In this document: in pieces, positions 40,369 to 48,693 of the stretch
Layout: each line of letters begins with the position of its first letter
Numbering within the stretch: position 1 is the first letter of the stretch
Position numbers and translations under genes: made by a program
Notes under the pieces: generated by a model
Told to the model about the DNA's origin: nothing
Database searches by the model: none
The model's input: only the letters and a program-made list of their open reading frames with translations
NCBI GenBank assembly: GCA_031180725.1
Contig: JAPSLO010000001.1
Span: 372,001 to 436,000 of the forward strand
Source: Roseomonas sp.
GTDB lineage: Bacteria > Pseudomonadota > Alphaproteobacteria > Acetobacterales > Acetobacteraceae
Reading direction: 5' to 3'
Length of the DNA: 64,000 nucleotides

Positions 40369-40845
40369 ATGCCCACCCATGCCGAGAAGAAGGTGCTGCC
40401 CTACGCGCCTGAACAACTTTTCGACCTGGTGGCCGATGTGCGGCGCTATCCCGAATTCCTGCCCTGGTGCGTGGGCGCCCGCGTCATCTCCCGCACGGAT
40501 AACGAGCTGATCGCGGACCTGACCATCGGCTTCAAGATGTTCCGCGAGACCTTCCGCAGCCAGGTCACGCTGGAACGGCCGCACCATGTGCATGTGCAGT
40601 ATCTCACCGGTCCCTTCCGCTACCTGAACAACCACTGGCGCTTCCACCCGGTGGAGAAAGGGACGGAGGTGGATTTCTTCGTGGACTTCGAGTTCAAGTC
40701 CCGGCTGCTGCAGGCGGTGATCGGCACCGTCTTCAACGAGGCGGTGCGCCTGATGGTGCGCGCCTTTGAACGTCGCGCCTATGCCCTGTATCGCCGCGGC
40801 AGTCTCTCGCCTGCGGGGCCGGCCGCCCCGGCGCCCAGCCGATAG
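40369..40845 (+). CDS. RatA/COQ10-family START-domain protein
   Basis: A 158-residue polyketide-cyclase/START-like protein: VLPYAPEQLFDLVADVRRYPEFLPWCVGARV, then FETFRSQVTL-like strands and GPFRYLNNHWRFHPVEKGTEVDFFVDFEFKSRLLQAVIGTVFNEAV. This is the YfjG/RatA/Coq10 family, which binds ubiquinone-type lipids; the ribosome-toxin label comes from E. coli RatA and need not apply. It starts 7 nt after lipA, a conserved neighbour in alphaproteobacteria. Confidence 0.88.
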   Translation: MPTHAEKKVLPYAPEQLFDLVADVRRYPEFLPWCVGARVISRTDNELIADLTIGFKMFRETFRSQVTLERPHHVHVQYLTGPFRYLNNHWRFHPVEKGTEVDFFVDFEFKSRLLQAVIGTVFNEAVRLMVRAFERRAYALYRRGSLSPAGPAAPAPSR

Positions 40846-40850
40846 GCGCT

Positions 40851-41246
40851 TCAACCCGCCCTGAACCGGGCGGCGGTCAGGGCGTCCTGCGTCAGCGCCT
40901 GGGCGATTGCCTCTCGCCCCGCCTGGGTCTCGGCCAGAGCCACCACGCGCTCGAACCAACTCACCTTGCCGCGCACCCGTGCCTGGAACAGCCGGTCCAG
41001 CGCGGCCGCCGCCGGGCCACGGCCGGCACAGCAGGTGCAGGCGGCGGCGTGGGCTGACGCGACAGCCTCGAAGCTCTCCAGCGCCACGGCCCCCGTGGCG
41101 CCCTCTGGGACGCCTCCTGCGGCCACCCCGACGGCAGGGGCCTCGGCCAGCACCGCCGCCGGACGGCCCCGGCCGAGCGCCGTCGCCAGCCCCGCCGCAT
41201 CCGCGACGGTCACAAGGGGAATACGGGCATCCAGCGACCAGGCCAT
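40851..41246 (-). CDS. CobW-like fragment protein with a CxCC motif, function unknown
   Basis: A 131-residue protein that I do not recognise as a named family. Its C-terminal half resembles the middle of COG0523 (CobW/ZNG) GTPases: C70-T-C72-C73 matches the GCxCC metal motif, followed by an ALDRLFQARVRGKVSWFERVVALAET stretch like the family's L..L.....G.v.FDRVVIET, and then DALTAARFRAG like DPvLAaRYRLD. The N-terminus starts like the first CobW strand (IPLVTVADAAG) but lacks Walker A, so it cannot be a GTPase. It is divergent from the ArsR-methyltransferase gene over a 40-nt gap containing a palindrome. Confidence 0.6.
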   Translation of the reverse strand: MAWSLDARIPLVTVADAAGLATALGRGRPAAVLAEAPAVGVAAGGVPEGATGAVALESFEAVASAHAAACTCCAGRGPAAAALDRLFQARVRGKVSWFERVVALAETQAGREAIAQALTQDALTAARFRAG

Positions 41247-41254
41247 GTGCTGGA

Positions 41255-41272
41255 CATAAGGATATCTTTATG
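41255..41272. promoter_or_regulatory. Palindromic operator candidate, CATAAGGATATCTTTATG
   Basis: This 18-nt near-perfect palindrome has 8 of 9 pairs matching and is centred on GATATC. It lies in the 40-nt gap between the divergent CobW-like gene and the ArsR-methyltransferase gene, 15 nt from the ATG of the latter and 9 nt from that of the former. ArsR-family dimers bind such AT-rich dyads, so autoregulation and control of both genes is a reasonable inference. Confidence 0.6.
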
Positions 41273-41286
41273 CCATTTGCAAGCGC

Positions 41287-42228
41287 ATGGAGCATCTGCT
41301 GACCCAGCTTCGCGCTGCCGCCGAGCCGACCAGGCTGCGCCTGCTGGCGCTCTGTGCCCGTCAGCCGCTCTGCGTGACGGATCTCTGCGCTGTGCTCGGG
41401 CAGTCGCAGCCTCGCCTGTCCCGCCATCTGAAGCTGCTGACCGATGCCGGCCTGCTGGAGCGGATCCCGGAAGGCGCCAACGCCTATTTCCAGCTTCCCG
41501 CCAGCGCGGATGTGGCCCGGCTGATCCTGGCCCGCCTGCAGGAGGATGACCCGCGCCTGGCCGCGGACCGCCGCGCCGCCGCGCGGCTGGCCGCCGAGCG
41601 CGCGCGGGAGGCTTCGGATGCCTTCCGCCGCCATGGCAAGGACTGGGACGAGATGCGCGCGCTCGGCCTGCCCGCCGCGGAGATCGAGGCCGCGCTGCTC
41701 GCCGCCCTGCCCATGCGGATGGAAGCGCTGCTGGATATCGGCACCGGCACCGGCCGGCTGCTGGAACTCGCCGCCCCCCGCGCCGCCCATGCGCTGGGCG
41801 TGGATATGAGCCGCGACATGCTGGCGCTGGCCCGCGCGCGCCTTGCCGAACGCGGCCTGGCGGATCGCGCCGCGGTGCGCCAGGCGGATATGTACCGCCT
41901 GCCTTTCGCCGATGCCGCCTTCGACGCCGTCGCGCTGCAGATGGTCCTGCACTATGCCGAGGACCCGGCCGCCGCCCTGGCGGAAGCTGCCCGCGTGCTG
42001 AAGCCCGGCGGGACGCTGCTGATCGCCGATCTCGCGCCGCATGACCAGGCCGTGGTGATCGAGGCGCATGCCCATCGCTGGCCCGGCTTCGACGATGCGC
42101 AGCTTGCCGGCTGGCTCGGCCCCGCCGGCTGCACCCTCTCGGCCGCGCAGACCGTGCCCGGCCCACTCGACGTCCGCATCTGGTCGGCGCGCCGCCAGCC
42201 GGCCCACGCCCCCCTCCTGGCTTCCTGA
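41287..42228 (+). CDS. ArsR-family regulator fused to a SAM-dependent methyltransferase
   Basis: A 313-residue two-domain protein. Residues 1-95 are an ArsR-type winged helix (TRLRLLALCARQPLCVTDLCAVLGQSQPRLSRHLKLLTDAGLLERI) without an obvious metal-binding Cys cluster. Residues about 140-310 are a class I methyltransferase (LLDIGTGTGRLLELAAPRAAHALGVDMS from residue 148, then LPFADAAFDAVALQMVLHYAEDP and LKPGGTLLIADLA). It lies 9 nt upstream of metH and is probably cotranscribed. Sensing of S-adenosylmethionine or S-adenosylhomocysteine to control methionine synthesis is inferred from context. Confidence 0.85.
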   Translation: MEHLLTQLRAAAEPTRLRLLALCARQPLCVTDLCAVLGQSQPRLSRHLKLLTDAGLLERIPEGANAYFQLPASADVARLILARLQEDDPRLAADRRAAARLAAERAREASDAFRRHGKDWDEMRALGLPAAEIEAALLAALPMRMEALLDIGTGTGRLLELAAPRAAHALGVDMSRDMLALARARLAERGLADRAAVRQADMYRLPFADAAFDAVALQMVLHYAEDPAAALAEAARVLKPGGTLLIADLAPHDQAVVIEAHAHRWPGFDDAQLAGWLGPAGCTLSAAQTVPGPLDVRIWSARRQPAHAPLLAS

Positions 42229-42237
42229 GGTTCCCGC

Positions 42238-45200
42238 ATGTCCCGACCCCATCTGCTGGATGCGCTTCGCGACCAGGTACTGCTCTGCGACGGCGGCTTC
42301 GGCGCGCGCATTCAGGGTATGACGCTGGACATCGAGCGCGACTTCTGGGGCAGGGAGAACTGCACGGAAGTGCTGAACCTTTCCCGCCCCGACATCGTGC
42401 GGGAGATCCACCGCAGCTACTACGCCGCGGGCGCCGACATGGTGCTGACCAACACCTTCGGCGGCAGCCCGGTGACGCTGGGCGAATTCGAGCTGTCCGA
42501 CCGTGCCTTCGAGATCAACAAGCTGGCGGTCGAGATCGCGCGCGAGGCGGCGGAGGAGTTCAGGGACGGCCGCCATCGCTGGGTGGTCGGCGATATCGGT
42601 CCCGGCACGAAACTCCCGTCGCTCGGCAATATCGACTACGACACGCTGGAGAAGGCGCTGATCGAGCAGTGCCGTGGCCTGATCGCCGGCGGCGCGGATG
42701 CGCTGCTGACCGAGACGAACCAGGACACGCTCTACATCAAGGCTGCGGTCAACGCGGCGAAGGTCGCGCGGAAGGAAGCCAATTCCGACATTCCGATCTT
42801 CGCCCAGGTGACGGTGGAAACCACCGGCACGCTGCTGGTCGGCCCCGACATCTCCGCCGCCGCCACGGTGGTGCATGCGCTGGATGTGCCGCTGCTCGGC
42901 CTGAACTGCGCCACCGGCCCGCAGGAGATGGCGGAGCACGTGCGCTGGCTCTCCGCCAATTGGCCTGGCTTTATCAGCGTGCAGCCCAATGCCGGCCTGC
43001 CGGAACTGGTGGATGGCAAGACCCATTACCCGCTCTCGCCCGCGGAGCTGGCGAGCTGGATGGAACGCTTCATCCAGGAGGACGGGCTGAACCTGATTGG
43101 TGGCTGCTGCGGCACCAACGATGCGCATATCGCCGCGCTGGATGCGCTGCTGCGCAAGCTGGCCGGCAGCCGCGCCCGGCCCGCGCCGGTGGCGCGCAAG
43201 CCCGTCTGGGTGCCCTCCGTCGCCAGCCTCTACACCGCGACCGCCCTGCGGCAGGAGAACAGCTACTTCTCCATCGGCGAGCGCTGCAACGCCAATGGAT
43301 CCAAGGCCTGGCGCGAACGCCAGGCGGCACATGACTGGGATGGCTGCCTCGCCATCGGACGGGAACAGATGGCCGAGGGCTCCAACTCCCTCGATGTCTG
43401 CACCGCTTTTGTCGGCCGCGACGAGATGGCGGAGATGAACGAGGTGATTCGCCGCTTCACCAGCAGCGTGAATGCGCCACTGGTGATCGACAGCACCGAG
43501 ACACCGGTCATCGAGGCTGCGCTGAAGCTGCATGGCGGCAAGCCCATCATCAACTCCATCAATTTCGAGGATGGCGAGGGCCATGCGCATGACCGCATGG
43601 TACTGGCCAAGAAGTTCGGCGCCGCGGTGATCGCGCTGACCATCGACGAGGTCGGCATGGCGAAGACGGCGGAGGACAAGCTCCGCATCGCCCGCCGGCT
43701 GGTGGATTTCGCGTGCAACAAGCACGGCCTGCCGCAATCCGACCTGCTGATCGATCCGCTGACCTTCACCATTGCCACCGGCAATGAGGATGACCGTAAG
43801 CTCGGGCTCTGGACGCTGGAAGGCATCCGCGCGATCCGGCAGGAATTCCCGGACATCCAGATCATCCTGGGCCTGTCCAACATCAGCTTCGGCCTGAACC
43901 CGGCGGCGCGCCATGTGCTGAACAGCGTCTTCTTGGACCATGCCGTCAGGGCCGGCATGACGGGCGCCATCGTCCACGTCTCCAAGATCAAGCCCCTGCA
44001 CCAGATCCCGGCCGAGGAAGTGCAGGTCATGGAGGACCTGATCTACGACCGCCGGCGCGAGGGCTACGACCCCTTGCAGAAGGTGCTGGAGATGTTCGCC
44101 GGCCGGAAGGCCGCCGATGCCGCCGCCAAGAAGCGCGCCGAGACGCCGGAGGGACGCCTCAAGGACCGCATCGTGGACGGCGACCGCAAGGGGCTCGAGG
44201 ACGACCTGAAGGCCGCCATCGAGAAGGGCCACAGGCCGCTCGACATCATCAACAACATCCTGCTGGACGGGATGAAGGTGGTCGGCGACCTGTTCGGCGC
44301 CGGCAAGATGCAGCTTCCCTTCGTGCTGCAAAGCGCGGAGACGATGAAGGCGGCTGTCGCCTGGCTGGAACCGCTGATGGAGCGCGTGGAGGGTCAGGAG
44401 AAGGGCATCATCGTGCTCGGCACGGTGAAGGGCGATGTCCACGACATCGGCAAGAACCTGGTGGACATCATCCTGACCAACAACGGCTACAAGGTGGTCA
44501 ATCTCGGCATCAAGGTGCCGCTGAACGACATCGTCGCTGCCGCGAAGGAGCACAAGGCGCATGCCATCGGCATGTCCGGCCTGCTGGTTAAATCCACCGT
44601 GGTGATGCGCGAGAACCTGGAGGAGATGAGCCGCCAGGGCATCGAGGTACCGGTGCTGCTCGGCGGCGCCGCGCTGACCCGCAACTATGTCGAGGAGGAT
44701 TGCGTCCGCGCCTATGCCTGCGGGCGCGTGGCTTATGCGCGCGATGCCTTCGACGGCCTGCACCTGATGGACAAGGTGATGGGCAACGGCTTCGATGACT
44801 ACCTGGCCGCCACCCAGGCGAAGCGGAAGGGCAAGGCGCGCAACGAGCGCCGCGTGCTGGGCGTCGCCGATCCGCGCGGCTTCCAGCCGGTGGATGTGAA
44901 CTACGCCCAGGCGCGCCGCCGCCGCGTTGCCGCCGAAAGCACCCCGCCCGCGCCGCCCTTCTGGGGTCCGCGCGTGATGGAGGCCGCCCCGAAGGCGCTG
45001 GTGCCTTTCGTCAACGAACGCAGCCTCTACCAATTCCAGTGGGGCTTCCGGAAAGCCGGCCGCAGCTTGGAGGACTTCCTGGGCTGGGCGAAGCAGGAGC
45101 TGCGCCCGGTGCTGAAGCGGATGCTCGCCATCTGCGAGGAGCAGGAGATCCTGAAGCCGCAGGCCATCTACGGCTACTGGAAGTGCGCGGGGCAGGGGAA

Positions 45201-45738
45201 TGAGCTGGTGCTGTTCGAGAAGGACGGCGTGACGGAGGCCGCCCGCTTCAACCTGCCGCGCCAGCCGAAGGAGGATGGCGAGTGCATCGCCGACTTCGTC
45301 CGTGACATCGAAGACGGACCGGAGAACCGCGACGTCATCGGCCTGCAGGTCGTCACCATGGGCCAGAAGGCCAGCGAGGTGGCGCGGCAATGGTTCGAGG
45401 AGAACCGTTACCAGGATTATCTCTACCTGCACGGCCTCTCGGTGGAGATGGCGGAGGCGATGGCGGAGTATGTCCACAAGCGCATCCGCGCTGAATGGGG
45501 CTTCGCGGCCGAGGATGAGCGCGATATGGAGAAGATGCTCCAGCAGGGCTATCGCGGCGGCCGCTATTCCTTCGGCTATCCCGCCTGCCCGCGGCTGGAG
45601 GATCAGGAGCCGCTGCTGAAGCTGCTCCAGGCGGAGCGCATCGGCGTCTCCCTCTCCGACGAATGGCAGCTGCATCCGGAGCAATCCACCAGTGCCATCG
45701 TGCTGCACCACCCGCGGGCGAAGTATTTCACGGTCTGA
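42238..45738 (+). CDS. metH: Cobalamin-dependent methionine synthase
   Basis: A 1166-residue full-length MetH. The homocysteine-binding domain has zinc Cys residues in GLNCATGP (near 223) and GGCCGTND (near 290). The pterin domain starts YFSIGERCNANGSKAW and contains CTAFVGRDEMAE and a NSINFEDGE strand. The B12 cap and B12 domains have the ligand His in GDVHDIGKNLV (near 735). The activation domain ends with SFGYPACPRLEDQE. It methylates homocysteine using methyl-tetrahydrofolate via methylcobalamin. There is no cobalamin riboswitch in the 9-nt gap upstream; control probably comes from the ArsR fusion gene. Confidence 0.97.
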   Translation: MSRPHLLDALRDQVLLCDGGFGARIQGMTLDIERDFWGRENCTEVLNLSRPDIVREIHRSYYAAGADMVLTNTFGGSPVTLGEFELSDRAFEINKLAVEIAREAAEEFRDGRHRWVVGDIGPGTKLPSLGNIDYDTLEKALIEQCRGLIAGGADALLTETNQDTLYIKAAVNAAKVARKEANSDIPIFAQVTVETTGTLLVGPDISAAATVVHALDVPLLGLNCATGPQEMAEHVRWLSANWPGFISVQPNAGLPELVDGKTHYPLSPAELASWMERFIQEDGLNLIGGCCGTNDAHIAALDALLRKLAGSRARPAPVARKPVWVPSVASLYTATALRQENSYFSIGERCNANGSKAWRERQAAHDWDGCLAIGREQMAEGSNSLDVCTAFVGRDEMAEMNEVIRRFTSSVNAPLVIDSTETPVIEAALKLHGGKPIINSINFEDGEGHAHDRMVLAKKFGAAVIALTIDEVGMAKTAEDKLRIARRLVDFACNKHGLPQSDLLIDPLTFTIATGNEDDRKLGLWTLEGIRAIRQEFPDIQIILGLSNISFGLNPAARHVLNSVFLDHAVRAGMTGAIVHVSKIKPLHQIPAEEVQVMEDLIYDRRREGYDPLQKVLEMFAGRKAADAAAKKRAETPEGRLKDRIVDGDRKGLEDDLKAAIEKGHRPLDIINNILLDGMKVVGDLFGAGKMQLPFVLQSAETMKAAVAWLEPLMERVEGQEKGIIVLGTVKGDVHDIGKNLVDIILTNNGYKVVNLGIKVPLNDIVAAAKEHKAHAIGMSGLLVKSTVVMRENLEEMSRQGIEVPVLLGGAALTRNYVEEDCVRAYACGRVAYARDAFDGLHLMDKVMGNGFDDYLAATQAKRKGKARNERRVLGVADPRGFQPVDVNYAQARRRRVAAESTPPAPPFWGPRVMEAAPKALVPFVNERSLYQFQWGFRKAGRSLEDFLGWAKQELRPVLKRMLAICEEQEILKPQAIYGYWKCAGQGNELVLFEKDGVTEAARFNLPRQPKEDGECIADFVRDIEDGPENRDVIGLQVVTMGQKASEVARQWFEENRYQDYLYLHGLSVEMAEAMAEYVHKRIRAEWGFAAEDERDMEKMLQQGYRGGRYSFGYPACPRLEDQEPLLKLLQAERIGVSLSDEWQLHPEQSTSAIVLHHPRAKYFTV

Positions 45739-45752
45739 TCTCGAGCCCTTCG

Positions 45753-45778
45753 CCCTCTCCCGCCTTCGCGGGAGAGGG
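45753..45778 (+). terminator. Strong hairpin after metH
   Basis: A perfect 11-bp stem (CCCTCTCCCGC / GCGGGAGAGGG) with a CTTC tetraloop, 15 nt after the metH stop, followed by TGATTCATTGTT. Sequences of this kind also occur as dispersed intergenic palindromes in proteobacteria, so it may be both terminator and repeat. Confidence 0.7.
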
Positions 45779-45855
45779 TGATTCATTGTTCCGCCTCCGC
45801 TTGAATGGATGGCGCGCCTCCAATCGCGGGCCCTGCGCTGCTAGGGTCCGCCGCC

Positions 45856-46359
45856 ATGCACCATTCTCCGGGCCCGCTTCGCCTGATGCCGCTCGATATC
45901 GCGACCTGGGATGCGGTCGCGGCCGATCCCGCCGCGGCGCTGCCCCTGCTGGATCTTTCGGCGGCGCGCGACCTGCTGCCCGGCGTCGCGGAGGCGACCG
46001 CCGCCATGATGCGTGCCACGGGCGCTGCGCCGCCCTGGTGCGGCTACCTGGCGGTGGAAGCTGCGCGCGTGGTCGGCACCTGCGCGTTCAAGGCGCCGCC
46101 GGCGGAGGGCGCGGTGGAGATCGCCTATTTCACCTTCCCCGGCCAGGAATGCCGTGGCGTGGGCCGCGCCATGGCCGCGGCGCTGCTCCGCATCGCGCTG
46201 GCGCAGCCCTGTGTGGCGCGAGTGACGGCCTGCACCCTGGAGACTGGCGGCGCCTCCATCGCGATCCTCCGGCGACTTGGGTTCCGGCCGGACGGCATCG
46301 CGCGGGATGACGAGGCCGGCCAGGTCCTGCGCTGGTCGCTGGACCGCAAGGCGGCCTGA
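45856..46359 (+). CDS. GNAT-family N-acetyltransferase
   Basis: A 167-residue GNAT protein with a RimJ/RimL-like build: LRLMPLDIATWDAVAADP at the start, a VEIAYFTFPGQECRGVGRAMAAALLRIAL motif A (acetyl-CoA loop GQECRGVG), and ASIAILRRLGFRPDG, the common C-terminal block. The start was placed at the Met before HHSPGPLR; 17 further in-frame residues upstream are probably not translated. It is followed 4 nt later by a cation-efflux gene. The acceptor substrate is unknown. Confidence 0.82.
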   Translation: MHHSPGPLRLMPLDIATWDAVAADPAAALPLLDLSAARDLLPGVAEATAAMMRATGAAPPWCGYLAVEAARVVGTCAFKAPPAEGAVEIAYFTFPGQECRGVGRAMAAALLRIALAQPCVARVTACTLETGGASIAILRRLGFRPDGIARDDEAGQVLRWSLDRKAA

Positions 46360-46363
46360 CGCC

Positions 46364-47254
46364 ATGGCCCCCTCCGTCGAACGCATCGCCGCCGCCAGCG
46401 TGGCCGTTGCCTTGGCGGTGCTCGCGCTGAAGGCCGGCGCCTGGTGGCTCACTGGTTCCGTCGCGCTGCTGGCGGATGCGCTGGAAAGCGTGGTGAATGT
46501 CGCCGCTGCCGTGGCGGCCTTCTTCGCCATCCGGCTCTCCGCCCTGCCGCCGGATGCCAACCACCCCTACGGCCATGCGAAGGCGGAGTACTTCTCCTCC
46601 GTGCTGGAAGGCGCGCTCATCGTCGTGGCGGCGGTGCTGATCCTGCAGCAGGCCTGGGGCGCCTGGATCAGCCCGCGCGCGCCGGACCAGGCGCCGGTGG
46701 GCCTGGCAGTTTCCGCGCTCGCCACCGGCCTGAACGCGGCCTGGGCCGCGCTGCTGTTCCGTCGCGGCCGGACGGCGCGCTCGCCGGCGCTGCTGGCCGA
46801 TGCGCGGCACCTGCTGGCCGATGTCGTCACCTCTCTCGGCGTGCTGCTGGGCGTCGCGCTGGTGGCGCTGACGGGCATCCTGCGCCTCGATCCGATACTG
46901 GCAGCGCTGACGGCGCTGAACATCCTGTTCTCCGGCTGGCGGCTGATGCGCGAATCGGTCGGCGGACTGATGGATGAGGCGGTGGCGCCGGAGGCATTGT
47001 CCCGCATTCGCGACCTGGTCGGCCGCAGCGCCCAAGGCGCGATCGAGGCGCATGACCTGCGCACCCGTCATTCCGGTCGCTTCACCTTCGTGGAGTTTCA
47101 CCTGGTGGTGCCCGGCGCCATGTCGGTGGACGAGGCCCATGCGATCTGCGATCGCGTCGAGGCCGCGCTGAAGGAAGAGCTCGGCACCGCCGTCATCACC
47201 ATCCATGTGGAGCCGGAGGGCAAGGCGAAGCACCGGGGCGTGGTAGTGCTGTGA
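46364..47254 (+). CDS. Cation diffusion facilitator family transporter
   Basis: A 296-residue CDF protein with about six transmembrane helices and a C-terminal cytoplasmic domain. Metal-site segments are GSVALLADALESVVNVAAA in helix 2, where the usual D/HxxxD pair reads ExxxN, and DARHLLADVVTSLGVLLG in helix 5 (HxxxD). The YGHAKAEYFSS loop and the terminal VEFHLVVPGAMSVDEAHAICD domain are typical. It exports a divalent metal such as Zn, Co, Mn or Fe by proton antiport; the altered helix 2 site leaves the ion open. Confidence 0.88.
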   Translation: MAPSVERIAAASVAVALAVLALKAGAWWLTGSVALLADALESVVNVAAAVAAFFAIRLSALPPDANHPYGHAKAEYFSSVLEGALIVVAAVLILQQAWGAWISPRAPDQAPVGLAVSALATGLNAAWAALLFRRGRTARSPALLADARHLLADVVTSLGVLLGVALVALTGILRLDPILAALTALNILFSGWRLMRESVGGLMDEAVAPEALSRIRDLVGRSAQGAIEAHDLRTRHSGRFTFVEFHLVVPGAMSVDEAHAICDRVEAALKEELGTAVITIHVEPEGKAKHRGVVVL

Positions 47255-47294
47255 GGCACCGGCCACATCACCTTCGGTCAGGAGGGCAGGGATT

Positions 47295-47855
47295 TTGGTG
47301 AAGCTCGACGTGATCACCACCCGTGGCGGCGATGGCGGGGAAACTTCGCTGGGCGATGGCACGAGGCTGCGCAAGGACGCGCTGCGCGTGGAAGCCATCG
47401 GCACGGTGGACGAGGCCAATGCGCAGCTCGGTCTGCTGCGCCTGCAGCTGGCGGGCGATGCGGAAGCCGATGCGATGGTCGCGCGTATCCAGAACGACCT
47501 CTTCGACCTCGGCGCCGATCTCTGCGTGCCGGGCGTCGCGGAGGACAGGCTGCGCGTGACGGATGCCCAATGCGCCCGGCTGGAGGCCGAGATCGCCGCG
47601 ATGAATGCGCGGATCCCGCCGTTGCGCAGCTTCGTGCTGCCCGGCGGCACGCCGGGGGCGGCCCATGCGCATGTCGGGCGCACCGTGGTGCGGCGTGCGG
47701 AACGGCAGGTGGTAGCCCTGTCCGCGGCTGAGGCGGTGAACCCGGTTGCGCTGCGCTACCTGAATCGCCTTTCGGACCATCTTTTCGTGCTGTCACGCCG
47801 GTTGAACGGCAACGGCGCGCAGGACGTCACCTGGACACCGGGCGCGACTCGCTGA
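47295..47855 (+). CDS. Cob(I)alamin adenosyltransferase, PduO type
   Basis: A 186-residue ATP:corrinoid adenosyltransferase of the MMAB/PduO family. The ATP loop is ITTRGGDGGETSLGDGTRLRKD, the corrinoid-side blocks are GTVDEANAQLGLLR and LPGGTPGAAHAHVGRTVVRRAER, and the terminal block is YLNRLSDHLFVLSR. It makes adenosylcobalamin from ATP and cob(I)alamin. The start is TTG (47295) or GTG (47298); the former gives 8-nt spacing from GGAGGG. The location near metH suggests a shared cobalamin theme. Confidence 0.9.
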   Translation: MVKLDVITTRGGDGGETSLGDGTRLRKDALRVEAIGTVDEANAQLGLLRLQLAGDAEADAMVARIQNDLFDLGADLCVPGVAEDRLRVTDAQCARLEAEIAAMNARIPPLRSFVLPGGTPGAAHAHVGRTVVRRAERQVVALSAAEAVNPVALRYLNRLSDHLFVLSRRLNGNGAQDVTWTPGATR

Positions 47856-47943
47856 ACCCGGCACTCCACTCTTCGGGCGCCGAAGGCGCCCCCCGCACAG
47901 CACTACCTTCGGGATTGGGGACCAGCGCGTTGGCGCGCCAGCC

Positions 47944-48073
47944 AAGCCGCCGGAGACGGCGCCCGGCGCTTGAGGGCAACACAAATTCAAGCCGCCGGAG
48001 GCGGCGCCCGGCGCTTGAGGGCAACACAAATTCAAGCCGCCGGAGACACCGCCGGCGCCTGAGGCAAACTCAG
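47944..48073. repeat. 45-bp tandem repeat, about 2.9 copies
   Basis: Copies 47944-47988 and 47989-48033 differ at one base. A third, degenerate copy runs 48034-48073 and merges with the 3' end of the GST gene. Each unit starts AAGCCGCCGGAG, carries the self-complementary GCCGCCGGAGGCGGC core and ends with GCAACACAAATTC. Preceding sequence (47875-47943) has further GGCGCC inverted repeats. The array lies between the convergent adenosyltransferase and GST genes. The unit length is divisible by three and is open on the minus strand, but no start or ribosome site suggests translation. Confidence 0.9.
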
Positions 48074-48693
48074 GTCATTTCCACGGCGCACCAGCGGGCA
48101 TAGCCCAGGCGCGATTTCAGCCGGCCGTACCAGGCGGACAGGCCCGGCATCTCCTTCCGCTCGATCGGCAGGGCGAACCAGCGGTGGACATAAGGGCCCA
48201 GCGCGACATCGGCCAGCGTCAGCCCCTCGCCGCAGATGAAGGGGCTGCGCGCCAGCCGCGGCTCCAGCATGGCCCAGCAGGCTTCCGCCGTATCCCGCGC
48301 GGCGGCGACTGCCGCGTGGTCGCGTCTGTCCTCCGGCGTGCGCACCAGGTTCCAGAAAATGGTGGTCATCGGCGGGTTCAGCGAGGCGAGCTGCCAGTCC
48401 ATCCAGCGCTCGCAATCCGCCGCGCGGCGCGCATCGGCGGGGTAGATGGCGCGCCCCGGCGCATGGATGCGCGCGAGGTAGCGCAGGATGGAATTGCTTT
48501 CCCACAAAGTGAAGCTGCCGTCCTGGATGGTCGGCACGGCCGCGTTCGGGTTCATGGCCAGGTAGTCGGGGTCGCGCGTGCGGCCGAAGGGGCCCCCGGC
48601 ATCCACCCGCTCATAGGCCAGGCCCAGCTCGTCGCAGAGCCACAGCACCTTCATCACGTTCGACGAATTCGTCCGTCCCCAGATGCGCAGCAT
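48070..48693 (-). CDS. Glutathione S-transferase family protein
   Basis: A 207-residue GST. The thioredoxin-like N-domain (MLRIWGRTNSSNVMKVLWLCDELGLAYERVDAG, then NPNAAVPTIQDGSFTLWESNSILRYLA with the cis-Pro VP and the ES glutathione contact) is followed by the helical C-domain (PFICGEGLTLADVALGPYVHRW). The Ser of RTNSSNV is the likely glutathione-activating residue. The substrate is unknown. The stop codon lies at the edge of the 45-bp repeat array. Confidence 0.9.
   Translation of the reverse strand: MLRIWGRTNSSNVMKVLWLCDELGLAYERVDAGGPFGRTRDPDYLAMNPNAAVPTIQDGSFTLWESNSILRYLARIHAPGRAIYPADARRAADCERWMDWQLASLNPPMTTIFWNLVRTPEDRRDHAAVAAARDTAEACWAMLEPRLARSPFICGEGLTLADVALGPYVHRWFALPIERKEMPGLSAWYGRLKSRLGYARWCAVEMT

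Noticed and set aside
40369-40845. Toxin of a toxin-antitoxin system
   Set aside because: The RatA name is inherited from E. coli. The START/COQ10 fold and the conserved place after lipA suggest a lipid- or quinone-related role, and the divergent neighbour is not an antitoxin.
42229-42237. Cobalamin riboswitch for metH
   Set aside because: Only 9 nt separate the ArsR-fusion stop from the metH start, and the region before the fusion gene is a 40-nt palindrome-bearing gap, too short for a riboswitch.
40207-45786. An 1859-codon open frame on the minus strand
   Set aside because: It is the antisense shadow of lipA, ratA, the ArsR fusion and metH, all strongly supported on the plus strand. High GC keeps antisense frames open, and the translated product is low-complexity His/Gln/Arg-rich without a fold.
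47944-48073. CRISPR array
   Set aside because: The repeats are directly abutting with no spacers, only about three copies exist, and no cas gene is present.
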